In this document: in pieces, positions 36,605-46,423 of the stretch
Layout of the letters: the number at the start of each line of letters is the position of its first letter
Numbering within the stretch: the first letter of the stretch is position 1
NCBI GenBank assembly: GCA_963828705.1
Contig: CAWHGA010000014.1
Location: 1 to 64,000, forward strand
Length of the DNA stretch: 64,000 nt
Direction of reading: 5' to 3'
Origin: CAWDJT01 sp963828705
Lineage (GTDB): Bacteria; Desulfobacterota; Syntrophobacteria; Syntrophobacterales; Syntrophobacteraceae
Made by a program: the position numbers and the translations under genes
Notes under the pieces: model-generated
What the model was told of the DNA's origin: nothing
The model's input: the letters and a program-made list of their open reading frames with translations, nothing else
Database searches by the model: none

Positions 36605-36624
36605 CAATTCAGTTGGGGGAAGGC
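36605..36624 (+). repeat. 20-base direct repeat, copy 2
   Basis: Exact copy of 36319-36338. Just upstream, 36586-36599 (GTTCCAAAAGAGCC) is the exact inverse of 36336-36349. Confidence 0.85.
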
Positions 36625-36659
36625 CCGACGCGGTAGACGCCTATGTGGATACTGAACCC

Positions 36660-36690
36660 AAAAGGGGCTAGCCCTGTGATGGCTAACCCC
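36660..36690 (-). terminator. terminator after tRNA-Cys
   Basis: On the minus strand GGGGTTAGCC pairs with GGCTAGCCCC around a short loop, with one T-G pair, and is followed by TTTT. It starts about ten bases beyond the tRNA 3' end. Confidence 0.75.
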
Positions 36691-36700
36691 TTGATGTTCT

Positions 36701-36775
36701 TGGAGGCGGCAACCGGATTTGAACCGGTGAATAACGGTTTTGCAGACCGCTCCCTTGCCACTTGGGTATGCCGCC
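36701..36775 (-). tRNA. tRNA-Cys (GCA)
   Basis: The reverse complement folds as a 75-base cloverleaf with encoded CCA. The acceptor stem is GGCGGCA / TGCCGCC with discriminator T. The anticodon loop reads CTGCAAA, giving anticodon GCA. The T arm contains GGTTCAAATCC. It has its own sigma-70-like promoter and a terminator. Confidence 0.97.
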
Positions 36776-36792
36776 ACATGCTATGTAGGCGC

Positions 36793-36821
36793 ACTTTAAT
36801 GAAAAAACACCCCAAAGTCAA
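36793..36821 (-). promoter_or_regulatory. sigma-70-like promoter of tRNA-Cys
   Basis: On the minus strand TTGACT (36821-36816) and TAAAGT (36798-36793) are separated by 17 bases. The -10 box ends 17 bases before the tRNA 5' end. Confidence 0.6.
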
Positions 36822-36836
36822 GGCTAACTTTGGGCG

Positions 36837-37421
36837 TCAGTGGTCTTCAGCGCGCATCACTTCGCGGTGGAAAACGAGGAAGTAACCAGCTGCCGACCAA
36901 TAGCTCAATACCAGCGAAATCCACAGGAACACCATACCAATGGTGTGCAGGCTGGTTTCGACGCTGCGCACTGAGAGCAGCAGGAAGCCGATGGCGATGG
37001 ACTGCGATAGCATCTTGCGCTTGCCCATGCGGCTGGCATCCAGGATCAGCCCGCGGCTGGCTGCGATGGAGCGCAACCCGGTGATGACGATTTCTCGGCC
37101 AAGGATGAGAAACACCAACCAGGCCTGTACGCCTTCGTGGGGGATAAGCATGATGAGCACGGCCGAGACCAGCAGTTTGTCAGCGAGTGGGTCCAGGAGC
37201 TTGCCGACGGAGGTGACCAGGTTGTGTCGGCGCGCCAGAATGCCATCAAGGTAGTCAGTGGTGGATGCCAACAGATAAAGAAAAAACGCAAGGTTAAGCG
37301 ACTGCTTCGAGGCCGGAGGTGCAAGCAGCGTCACGATCACAGGAATGGCCGCAATCCTGAGATAGGTCAGAACATTCGGCAGGTTGATGAGGTTTTTTCG
37401 CGAAAACTCGCTGGGAGCCAT
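36837..37421 (-). CDS. pgsA: CDP-diacylglycerol--glycerol-3-phosphate 3-phosphatidyltransferase
   Basis: From the ATG at 37421 the protein has 194 residues with about five membrane helices, the usual PgsA length. The CDP-alcohol phosphatidyltransferase motif is DYLDGILARRHNLVTSVGK followed by LLDPLADK. It makes phosphatidylglycerol phosphate for acidic phospholipids. An open frame extends upstream to 37493 but adds a non-homologous Cys-containing tail. It lies between the transglycosylase and tRNA-Cys. Confidence 0.93.
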   Translation of the reverse strand: MAPSEFSRKNLINLPNVLTYLRIAAIPVIVTLLAPPASKQSLNLAFFLYLLASTTDYLDGILARRHNLVTSVGKLLDPLADKLLVSAVLIMLIPHEGVQAWLVFLILGREIVITGLRSIAASRGLILDASRMGKRKMLSQSIAIGFLLLSVRSVETSLHTIGMVFLWISLVLSYWSAAGYFLVFHREVMRAEDH

Positions 37422-37526
37422 GGAAGAACCTGTTTCTGTGTCGCTGGGCTCAGGCTGCCAATTACAACTGGGGCAAAGCGCTCCGATCATCATCGTGGCC
37501 CAAAGCGGAACCCGGAAGATTGATCC

Positions 37527-38156
37527 CTAGTAGCGGCGATAAGTTTTGTAGAGATTCAAGACGCGCTGCACATAGAAGACAGTTTCGCTGAATGGAGGGA
37601 TGCCACGATGCTTCTCCACCGCTTCAGGTCCTGCGTTGTAGGCGGCCAAAGCCAAGGGCAGGTTGTTGTTGAAGCGCAGGAGCATTTCGCGGAGATAGCG
37701 GACCCCGCCGTCCACGTTTTGCAGCGGGTCGAACGGGTTGATAACGCCAAGCTGACGAGACGTTCCCGGCATCAGCTGCATCAATCCCATGGCGCCCTTG
37801 GGTGAAACGGCTTGATGGTTGAATGCCGACTCAGCATGAATCACAGCCTTTACCAGGTTGTAGTCCATACCGTAGCGGCCGCAGGCCATGCGGATTGAAG
37901 GTTCACACAACGATTCATTAATGAGGCGGCTGTAACCGTTATTCTTGGGGTAGTTGTGGACCGTAATGCGCAGCGGTGGGTACTCAACCGGCTTGAAGCT
38001 GGCCTGGGTCGGGACGTTGGTAAAATGGATGCTGCCATCCTGATCCGTGTATTTGTAGATTTCCGCTGCTCCGACCATGGGGAACAACATCACTCCCAGG
38101 ATGGTCAGAAGCAACCCAATCACAAACCCCTTGGCGTCGTCTGTTCGATGTCTCAC
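37527..38156 (-). CDS. exported lytic murein transglycosylase (SLT family)
   Basis: The start chosen is the GTG at 38156, because AAGGAGG lies eight bases upstream. The 209-residue protein has a membrane-spanning signal segment (about 9-31, VIGLLLTILGVMLFPMVGAA), a DUF4124-like stretch (EIYKYTDQDGSIHFTNVP), and a Slt lysozyme-like domain. The catalytic Glu is in VIHAESAFNHQAVSPKGAMG, followed by LMQLMPGT and AYNAGPEAV. It cleaves peptidoglycan glycan strands in the periplasm. Confidence 0.92.
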   Translation of the reverse strand: MRHRTDDAKGFVIGLLLTILGVMLFPMVGAAEIYKYTDQDGSIHFTNVPTQASFKPVEYPPLRITVHNYPKNNGYSRLINESLCEPSIRMACGRYGMDYNLVKAVIHAESAFNHQAVSPKGAMGLMQLMPGTSRQLGVINPFDPLQNVDGGVRYLREMLLRFNNNLPLALAAYNAGPEAVEKHRGIPPFSETVFYVQRVLNLYKTYRRY

Positions 38157-38370
38157 GTCACTTGCCTCCTTGTTACCCAAGGCTGCAGCAGTCAACGGTC
38201 GGCTCTCATGGACTCCACCGCGCGTCACCCAGCGGCCCACCGGAATTGGCGGGGCACCTCGAACCTTCATCCATTAACCTTGGCTGATCCCAAAGGGAAT
38301 GTCAACCGGCTTTTTGGCCTCAACGGCAGTCGGTTGCTCGACTCCCGGGACCTCAAATGGCACAGAGTAC

Positions 38371-39030
38371 TTAACACCGCTCCACCTTCTGCCAGTCCTT
38401 GAGGAAATTAGCCAGACCGATGTCGGTGAGGGGGTGACGCACCAGCTGTTCGATCACCTTGAGGGGAATGGTGGCGATGTCCGCCCCCATCTTGGCGGCT
38501 TCCAGCACATGGAGCGGATTGCGGATGCTGGCCACGATAATTTCAGTCTCAAAGAGGTAGTTGGAATAGATTTCCAGGATTTGATTGACTAGATCCATCC
38601 CCTGATGAGCCACATCATCGAGTCTTCCCACAAAGGGACTGACGTAGGTGGCCCCTGCCTTGGCGGCCATAAGCGCCTGGAGTGGCGAAAAGATGAGAGT
38701 CACGTTGGTCTTGATGCCTTCTTCGGTTAACTGCTTAACCGCCCTGAGACCATCGGTGGTCATGGGGATCTTGACCACCACGTGAGGGCTGAGCTTCGCC
38801 AAGGTTCGGGCTTCAGCCACCATGGCACTGGTGTCTGTGGCGATGACTTCGGCGCTTACCGGTGCCTGTACGAGTTCACAGATCGCCTCGATGTGCGATT
38901 GGAATTCAGCTCGAGTGGAAATCCCTTCTTTGGCAATCAACGAAGGGTTGGTGGTTACCCCGTCCAGAACACCTAATGCGTGGGCTTCCTTGATTTCCTG
39001 GAGATTGGCCGTATCAATAAAAAACTTCAT
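38371..39030 (-). CDS. transaldolase, fructose-6-phosphate aldolase type
   Basis: A complete 219-residue class I aldolase of the small transaldolase/FSA (TalC/MipB-like) family. It opens with MKFFIDTANLQEIKEA, has GVTTNPSLIAKEG, and carries the Schiff-base lysine in VVKIPMT. The C-terminal YVSPFVGRLDD motif is typical. It acts in the non-oxidative pentose phosphate branch or related sugar phosphate chemistry. It starts 58 bases past the small zinc-finger-like gene on the same strand. Confidence 0.93.
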   Translation of the reverse strand: MKFFIDTANLQEIKEAHALGVLDGVTTNPSLIAKEGISTRAEFQSHIEAICELVQAPVSAEVIATDTSAMVAEARTLAKLSPHVVVKIPMTTDGLRAVKQLTEEGIKTNVTLIFSPLQALMAAKAGATYVSPFVGRLDDVAHQGMDLVNQILEIYSNYLFETEIIVASIRNPLHVLEAAKMGADIATIPLKVIEQLVRHPLTDIGLANFLKDWQKVERC

Positions 39031-39088
39031 TGGTTACTCCTGTCGGTTTGGATTTGCCTGCCCGGGGATGGATTCTGCTCATGATCCA

Positions 39089-39337
39089 TTAGTGTTCCTG
39101 GAGATATCGGTCACGGCAGGCTTCGCTGCAAAAATAAAGGATTTCGCCGTTGATTTTGGCCGGGACGCCACGTTGGCGCAAAAAGTAGGTGCCACACTGC
39201 AGGTCCTGAACGAGATCCGCTTCCCGAGTCGAGTGCTCCTCGGGGTCTTGGTCGTGAGGAGCGAACGACCGTAACCATGATTTGCATAGACGGTAGGCAA
39301 GATAGCCCAAGAAAATGTAAATGATGCCCCGTATCAT
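39089..39337 (-). CDS. small membrane protein with C-terminal Cys motif (PP0621/MYND-like)
   Basis: The 82-residue protein starts at the ATG at 39337 with a single membrane helix (GIIYIFLGYLAYRLCK). A C-terminal metal-binding-like motif follows: CGTYF, then YFCSEACRDRYL. Such proteins are often annotated as MYND-finger or PP0621 family, function unknown. The start overlaps the end of folK. Confidence 0.65.
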   Translation of the reverse strand: MIRGIIYIFLGYLAYRLCKSWLRSFAPHDQDPEEHSTREADLVQDLQCGTYFLRQRGVPAKINGEILYFCSEACRDRYLQEH

Positions 39338-39829
39338 GGAGTTTCCATTCGTTCTACCACTTGTCCTTCGGCCGTTGAGACCGATAATAGTTGCTCTACG
39401 GTCTTGCCCAACTGCGGATGCATCCACTGGGGAGCAATCTCCACCAGGGGCACCAGCACGAAACGTCGTTCCTGAAGCCGCGGGTGCGGGACCGTAAACG
39501 ACGACGATTCCCGGCAGAGGTCGTCGTAGAACAGGATGTCCAGATCCAGGGTTCGAGGTCCCCAGCGTTCGGACCGGACCCGCCCGAACGACTGCTCAAT
39601 GTGGGAGGTGGCTTCCAGCAAGGCGTCCACGGTCAAAGTGGTATGGCACTGGACCACGGCGTTGATGAACCAGTGCTGCTCGGTCAATCCTATGGGTTCG
39701 GTTCGGTATAGGGAGGACACCCGTTCCACGTTAATCTGCGGGTGGTTCCGTAACGCCTCGATGGCCTGCACGACAGGTTTTTTCCGGGTTGCCCAGGTTG
39801 CTGCCAAGACCGATAAACGCTGTGTGCAT
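39334..39829 (-). CDS. folK: 2-amino-4-hydroxy-6-hydroxymethyldihydropteridine pyrophosphokinase, frameshifted
   Basis: The ATG at 39829 opens with HTAFIGLGSNLGNPEK, the conserved HPPK N-terminus. A break at a run of six A (T on the plus strand, about 39779-39784) shifts the frame, and translation resumes as KKPVVQAIEALRNHPQI. The HPPK signature RWGPRTLDLDILFYDD and the PHPRLQERRFVLVPL segment are intact. Restored length is about 164 residues. It acts in folate synthesis. Confidence 0.9.
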
Positions 39830-39931
39830 CTCCAACTGACATCCCCTCAAAAGCTGGAACCGGCGATCGTAGCGATGGCCTGACGTCGACTTCCAGCCAA
39901 TGGTGCTTGCGAATACCGTCATCAAATCATA

Positions 39932-41101
39932 TCAGAACGACAGTTTCCGGATGCGCTCGACGGCTTCCTCAATCCGCTCCTTGGATACGGTCAGTGCCAT
40001 GCGCACATAGCCTTCCCCGGGTGGGCCAAAGCCACTGCCAGGAGTGGTGACGATCCCGGCCTGGCGCAGCAGCAGTGAGGTGAAGTCGGTCGAACTGTAG
40101 CCTTTGGGTGTCGGACACCAGACATAGAAACTGGCCTTGGGGACTTCGGGTTCCAGCCCCACCGAACGAAGTCCGGCGATGAGCACATCTCGGCGTTCCT
40201 GGTAGATCCGCTGCATCTCCGTGACGCAGTCCTGGTCGCTGTCCAGGGCAGCGATTCCGGCCAATTGGATGGCGTTGAAGGCGCCTGAATCGATATTGCT
40301 CTTTATCTGGCCAAGACCGTCGAGAACGTGAGCATTGCCGACGGCGAAACCGAGGCGCCAGCCGGTCATGTTGTAGGTCTTGGAGAGGGAATGGAATTCG
40401 ATTCCGACCTCCTTGGCCCCCGGCACTTCGAGGAAACTCATGGGACGATAACCGTCAAAGCCCATTTCGGTGTAGGCGGCATCGTGGCAGACGATCACGT
40501 CGTAGGTGCGGGCAAATTCCACCACCTTCTCGAAGAAAGGACGTTCCGCAACCGCCCCGGTGGGGTTGTTGGGGTAGTTGATGAACATGAACTTGGCCTT
40601 GCGCGCCACCTCGGCGGGAATGGCCGCCAAGGTCGGGAAGGAAGCTGTTTTCCCGAACCAGGTCCATGAAATAGGATTCTCCGCCGGCGAACATGGTGGC
40701 TACGGCATAGACCGGATAGGCCGGGGTGGGGATCAGCGCCACATCTCCCGGGTTGATGAAGGCCAGCGGAAAATGGGCAATGCCTTCCTTGGAACCGATG
40801 AGGGTCAAGCACCTCGGTTTCCGGGATCCAGGTCGACACCGAAGCGGCGCTGATACCAGCGGGCCACGCTGTCCTTGAAATCGTTCATGCCGGAGTAGGA
40901 CGGATACTGATGGGTGGCGGGATCTTCTGCTGCCTGCTGCAGGCGGGCGATGATGTGCTTGGGAGTCGGCAGGTCGGGATCGCCCACCCCCAGATTGATG
41001 ACATCCACGCCCTTGGCCTGGAGTTCGGCCTTGAGGCGATCGATTTCCTTGAAGAGATATGGAGGAAGCCGTTTCAGTCGTTCTGCTTTGTCGATTGCCA
41101 T
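39932..41101 (-). CDS. dapL: LL-diaminopimelate aminotransferase, frameshifted
   Basis: A class I/II aminotransferase of about 390 residues read in three frames. The first piece (41101 to about 40810) has VINLGVGDPDLPTPKHII. The second (to about 40640) has LIGSKEGIAHFPLAFINPGD. The third has FINYPNNPTG and the PLP lysine in SLSKTYNMTGWR, ending at 39932. It converts tetrahydrodipicolinate directly to LL-diaminopimelate. It is the last gene of the lysA-dapF-dapA-dapB-dapL run. The aspartate aminotransferase family is close, but the neighbours support DapL. Confidence 0.88.
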
Positions 41102-41200
41102 AGAAACCTCCCCGTGTCAGTGGAATAGGAACCGTCAGCTGTCGTTGATCAGCCGGTCTCGTATCGATTCAATGGGGTCGCGCGAGCCTCAACAACTCCC

Positions 41201-42008
41201 TCACTTGATGCCCAGGACGTGCTGCATGTCGTAGAGCCCGGGCGGTTGCTGCACCACCCACATGGCGGCGCGGATGGCACCGCGGGCAAATCCGTCGCGA
41301 CTGTGGGCGCGATGGGTGACTTCGATGCGTTCTCCCAGGTTCGCGAACATCACCGTGTGTTCGCCGACGATGTCGCCGGCCCGGACAGTCTGGATACCGA
41401 TCTGCTGGCTGTCGCGTTCCCCGATCAGGCCATGGCGAGCGTAGACGCCGGTCTTGCTCCAGGTCGCGTCCCAGGGCTTCGGCCACCACCTGTGCCAGTT
41501 TCAGAGCCGTGCCGCTGGGGGCATCCTTTTTGAACCGATGGTGAGCTTCGACGATTTCAACGTCGTAGTCGTCGCCCAAGAAGACGCGCCACGTCAGCGA
41601 CCAGCTTAAACAGCACATTGACTCCCATGCTCATGTTGGGTGCCAACACGCATGCGATCTGCTGGGTACAGGTCGCGAGCCCTTCCAGCTGGTCAGCGGC
41701 GAAACCGGTCGAACCGATGACCATGGGCTGTGGAGGCTTTGCTGGCGGCTTCGAGGTGCTGAACCGAAACAGCGGCGCTGGTGAAGTCTATGATTACGTC
41801 GCAGCTGCCCAGGACCTTCTGGATGTCGGCCGACAACCGGAATCCCCAGAGGGGCAGCACCGATGGCTTCGCCCAGGTCTTTTCCCACCAGGGGGTGATC
41901 GAGGCGTTCAAAACCAGCGACCAGTTCGATTCCTGGTGTCTCACGCACCAGTTGGGCGATGCGCGATCCCATCCGACCGGCAATCCCCGCTACTGCTGCT
42001 CGGACCAT
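41201..42008 (-). CDS. dapB: 4-hydroxy-tetrahydrodipicolinate reductase, multiply frameshifted
   Basis: Translation from 42008 gives VRAAVAGIAGRMGSRIAQLV, the NAD(P)-binding loop. At least four breaks follow (about 41850, 41735, 41590, 41450). Pieces include SCDVIIDFTSAAVSVQHLEAA, the catalytic EIVEAHHRFKKDAPSGTA, and the terminal IQTVRAGDIVGEHTVMFAN through YDMQHVLGIK with a stop at 41201-41203. All expected motifs are present in order, about 268 residues in total. The number of breaks is the highest in the window. Confidence 0.88.
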
Positions 42009-42929
42009 GTTGGCCTCCTCTTGTCTGGCGTGTCCCGATCTAGTTCAGAAGGGGCAACGTCGTAGTCTTGCAGGTCGCGGCGCAGCTTGTCGCGATTGGC
42101 CTGGGACATGGTGACCAGAGGCAGCCGCACTTCGTCGCTGGCGATCTTGCCCATCATGGCCAGGGCCGCCTTGACCGGTGCCGGGTTGGTTTCGTAGAAC
42201 AGCGCATGGCAAAGCGGCAGAAGTCGATAGTAGAGCTTCCGTGCTTCGGCATAAGTTGCCCTGCGAGGCAGAGGTTGCACAGCTCGGCCATGTCCGCGGG
42301 CAAGATGTTGGAGGTCACGGAGATGACCCCTTTGCCGCCCACGCACATCAGCGGGATAGGTCAGGAAATCCTCGCCGGAGACCACGTCAAAATCGTCACC
42401 GCAACGGGCGATGATGTCGGTGATCTGCTTCATGGAGCCTGACGCTTCCTTGATCCCGACAATGTTGGGGATCTTGGCCAGGCGGGCGATGGTGTCCACT
42501 TCCATGTTCACCGCCGTGCGCCCAGGGATGTTGTAGAGCACGATGGGGATGTCCACGCTCTCGGCCACTTTCTTGAAATGCTGGTAAAGCCCTTCCTGGG
42601 TGGGCTTGTTGTAGTAGGGGCTGATCATCAGGGCGCCATCGGCGCCCACCTGTCTTGGCGTGCCGGGTGAGGCGGACGGCTTCTTCGGTGTTGTTGGAAC
42701 CGGTGCCGGCGATCACCGGGATGCGTTTGTTGACCTGTTCCACGGTGATGGCCACCACGCGTTCATGTTCCTCCAAGGAGAGGGTGGCGGATTCGCCGGT
42801 GGTGCCGCAGGGGATGATCGCGGCGGTACCGTTGGCAATCTGGAATTCGATCAGTTGCCTAAGCCCCGCCTCGTCCACCTGACCGTTGGTAAAGGGGGTC
42901 ACGATAGCCACCATGGCGCCCTGAAACAT
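41990..42929 (-). CDS. dapA: 4-hydroxy-tetrahydrodipicolinate synthase, frameshifted
   Basis: From 42929 the sequence gives FQGAMVAIVTPFTNGQVDE and IIPCGTTGESATLS, then shifts near 42655. The next piece has ISPYYNKPTQEGLYQHF (catalytic Tyr region) and the Schiff-base lysine in VGIKEASGS. Two further shifts near 42340 and 42245 bracket VCVGGKGVISVTSN-like sequence and AEARKLYYRLLPL. Length with restored frames is about 310 residues. Its end overlaps the start of dapB. Confidence 0.9.
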
Positions 42930-43137
42930 AGTATCCTCCTTTGAATGGCTGAATCGTTGCTGAAGGATTCCCGATTTTGCCGAAAGCGGGGTGCAGTGCT
43001 CTGTGGACTCGGGAGAACCGGAAGGTGACGGCCATTGATTTGCCCAGTGACGGCGTCACGGAACGACATTGGATTGTAGGGAGACGGATTCCTGCTGGTG
43101 CTGCTTCCCCGCTGCGCACACTGCGGTGGTCGATCGC

Positions 43138-43981
43138 TCAGCTGCGTAAGGTCTCGTCCCAAAGCCGGGCTTCGTAGACCACCTTGGCCGCTCCTTCTAA
43201 CCGCACATCGCGGAATTCCAGTGCCTGCTGCTGAAAGTGGATGGTGAGGACTTCCTGACTGCGTGTTTGCACCTGGGCAGGGGAGTGCTACCCGTTGATG
43301 TGCCGCGGCGATCAAGGCCGAGGCAATGGCACCCGTACCGCAAGCCAGGGTTTCATCTTCCACCCCTCGTTCATAGGTCCGTACCACCAGATGATGGTCA
43401 TCCCGGACGGCAACAAAGTTGACGTTGGTACCCGCCGGCTGGAAACGGTCGTGGTAACGTAGCGCCCGTCCCCAGCGGAACACTTCCATGACTTCCAGGT
43501 CAGCAACATTGTTAAGCAAAACCACCAAATGTGGTACGCCGGTGTTGATAAAATCAACCAGGAAGGTCTGACTGTCGCTTTCTACGCTCAGGTTCAACAT
43601 CAGGTCATGTGGCGGAGTGGTCTGGATTCGAACGCGGTCGTCCAGGATTTCGGCCTCGATGACACCGGCCAGGGTTCGGAACGCCATGTGGTCCTTGGTG
43701 ACAATACCATTGAGATAGACAAAGCGGGCCGCGCAGCGCGCCCCATTGCCGCACATCTCGGCTTCGCTGCCGTCGGCGTTGAAGAAACGCCAGCGGAAAT
43801 CCACTTCCGGATCGTTTTCGATCAGGATCAGACCATCGGCTCCCACTGAAAGCTTATGCCGGCAGGACATCCGCACCAATTCTCGACATCGGTCGGCGTC
43901 GATCCTCGCGCCGCGATTGTCGATGAGGATAAAATCATTGCCGCTTCCGGTCATTTTCCAAAATGGAATAGCCTCTGTCAC
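43138..43981 (-). CDS. dapF: diaminopimelate epimerase, frameshifted near the C-terminus
   Basis: The start is a GTG at 43981, ten bases after the true lysA stop. The N-terminus is PFWKMTGSGNDFILIDNR. The two catalytic cysteines lie in CGNGARCAARF and ETLACGTGA. The frame is lost near 43285, and in the next frame it continues as AQVQTRSQEVLTIHFQQ to a stop at 43138-43140. About 280 residues. It interconverts LL- and meso-diaminopimelate. Confidence 0.93.
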
Positions 43982-43991
43982 GTTACGTCTT

Positions 43992-45243
43992 TCAATTCTC
44001 CAGCAGCTCGCCGCGGACCAAGTCATCCCAGGTTTCCCGCCGACGGATGATGGTGTAGTGAGTTGCCCTGGACCATCACTTCGGCGGGGCGCGGCCGCGA
44101 ATTGTAGTTGGAAGCCATGGTGAACCCATACGCCCCGGCACTCATCACCGCCAGACAATCCCCAGGCTGGACCACCGGCATTTTGCGATCTCGAGCTAGA
44201 AAATCGCCCGATTCACAGATGGGGCCGACCACGTCCACCACCTGTGTATGGCCTTCGGGTGCGGTCCGCAATGGTTGAATGTGATGGTAAGAACCGTAAA
44301 AACTGGGGCGGACCAAGTCATTCATGCCCGCATCGACGATCACAAACTTCTTGCTGGGTGATGACTTGGTGTAGAGCACCCGAGTCACCAGAATGCCAGC
44401 GTTGCCCACGATAACGCGGCCCGGTTCGAAGATCAAGGTGCAGGGCAGATCACTCAGCTCCTTGAGGATCGCCTCGGCATAGTCGCTGGGGTGAGGGGGT
44501 TGTTCCTGGTCGTAGGTGATCCCCAATCCGCCGCCGAAATCCAGGTAACGGATGGCGATTCCTGCTTCCCGGAGGCGTTCGATCAGGCCCCGCAGTCGCC
44601 GCAAGGCATCGACAAATGGGGAGAGTTCAGTGAGTTGACTGCCTATGTGGCAATCCACGCCCATGATTTCCACATGGCTCAAGGTCTTGGCGAGTTGATA
44701 TTGCACCAGTGCGGCCTCGATATCGATCCCGAATTTGGCCTTCTTCATGCCCGTGGAAATGTACGGGTGGGTCTTGGGATCCACATCGGGATTGACCCGC
44801 AGGGCGATGCGAGCCACCCGCCCGAGGCCGGCAGCCCTTGCATTGATGGCTTCCAGTTCCTGGGAGGACTCGATATTGAACATGAGGATATCATTTTCCA
44901 GAGCGAAATCGATTTCCGCCGGCGTTTTGCCCACACCGGAATAGACGATGCGTTGCGGGGGAATGCCAGCCTTTAGAGCGCGAAAAAGCTCTCCGCCGGA
45001 AACAATGTCAACGCCACCGCCGAGTGCCCCAAAAAGCCGGATAATGGCCAGATTGGAGTTGGCCTTCATGGAAAAACAGGTCAGGTGCGGAACGGAGGCG
45101 AAGGCCTGGTCAAAAACCGTGAAATGATGCTGCAAAGTAGCATGACTGTATATGTAGCACGGCGTGCCGACTTGAGTCACCAGGTCCTGGATGAGGGTGG
45201 CTTCGCAATACAACTGGCTGTCACGGTACTCGAAATGGTGCAT
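43992..45243 (-). CDS. lysA: diaminopimelate decarboxylase, frameshifted near the end
   Basis: A PLP enzyme of about 416 residues starting at 45243. The PLP lysine is in CFSMKANSNLAIIRLF; HIGSQLTEL, EPGRVIVGNAG and the catalytic GPICESGDFLA follow. The frame shifts near 44058; after it the sequence reads YTIIRRRETWDDLVRGELL with a stop at 43992-43994. It decarboxylates meso-diaminopimelate to lysine. Confidence 0.95.
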
Positions 45244-45282
45244 GGAAACTCCGTTAACCCGAAACGTTTTTTGCTTCGAACC

Positions 45283-46381
45283 TCATTCAGAAAACACGTT
45301 GCGGATTTCAGTCCACTTGGACAGCAATCCTTCGCGGAAATTGGGGCCGTGGCTGACGGCAGATACCGCATAGAAGTATATTTCATTCTTTTTGGCCGCC
45401 TGATCGACAAAAGGCGGGCGGTTCAGCGGAGCTAGCCGTAAGGCGGATGATCTCTTGACCCTGGCGGCGGTACACGTGATAGCCGAATGCCTTGCCTTCG
45501 CTTTCCAGCCAATGGACTTCGAGATGGCCCTTGGCGGGCACTACCCAGACACTTTGCGGCGGTGGTGGGGTAACGGTGTCCGGTGCCCGGACCATCTTGA
45601 AGGTGGCCGGTTCACTATAGATGTTGGTATCCTCGAAAACCAGCACAGCAGTCACTCGATAATCGTAGTTCTGGTCCGAAGCCACCGTGGTGTCGAGGAA
45701 TTCCAGGCCGTCAATGGGGACTGGGGAAAGCGATTCCCATTTGTCGCTTTTGCTGCTCAAACTGCGCTCCACCAAGTATTTGAGTTGGGCTTGACCGGCC
45801 ATTCCGGCCTGTTCCTTCGGTGCCTTTTGCCAACGCACCAGGATTCCTTGGTTTTCCTGCACGGCTGCAACCTTGCCCGGAGCTGCTGGGGGAGCCAATA
45901 CCTTGACCGCTGTGCCGTTGGACACCGACACAATCCGGCCTTGTTCATTGCGAATGGCGATCTGGTATCGATAGGCATGGTCCCGCTTGATGTTGGTATC
46001 CAGCAAAGAGAATCGCTTGCCCTGCTTAAAGGCTGGTTCAGGTCGTAGCGGGTCGATCACTTGTTTGTCCTGAAACGCTGCCGGACAATCCTGGCAATTG
46101 CGATTGTCCCAAGGCACTTCGGCTTTCTGCAGCACGAATTGAAAAAACTTGCCTTTAGTCCTGACCGCAACCTGGTCAGGCATGGTCCAGGTGATTTCGA
46201 CGCCCCTGGGTTGAACATCGGCGTGGGCATCCTTGATCTGGGGATGTGCCCCCTGTTGTTCGGGACGCGGGAAACTCTTCTGACCGCAACTGCTGGCTAG
46301 TAGACAGGACAAAAGCACCAGCATGGGGAAAAGGCTGCCCCTCCTTGCAGTCGTGAAACTACTCCTCTTCACTTGGATCAT
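45283..46381 (-). CDS. lipoprotein with fibronectin type III-like repeats, frameshifted
   Basis: The N-terminus has a lipoprotein signal (LFPMLVLLSCLLASSC, lipobox LASSC at about residues 28-32). The mature part has two or three FnIII-like segments (GVEITWTMPDQ, LVRWQKAPKEQ, LEVHWLESEGK). The frame shifts near 45430 and resumes as PPFVDQAAKKNEIYFYAV to a stop at 45283-45285. About 365 residues. Such a gene often separates argH from lysA in related bacteria; its function is unknown. Confidence 0.75.
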
Positions 46382-46423
46382 GGTTACCCCTTCCCCAAAA
46401 GTCAGAGAAACAACACCGGGTAT

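Larger units (their letters stand above)
36081..36657. other. intergenic cluster of repeats
   Basis: About 580 bases with no gene. It holds the nested direct repeat, inverted repeat and 63-base palindrome listed separately. Confidence 0.6.
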
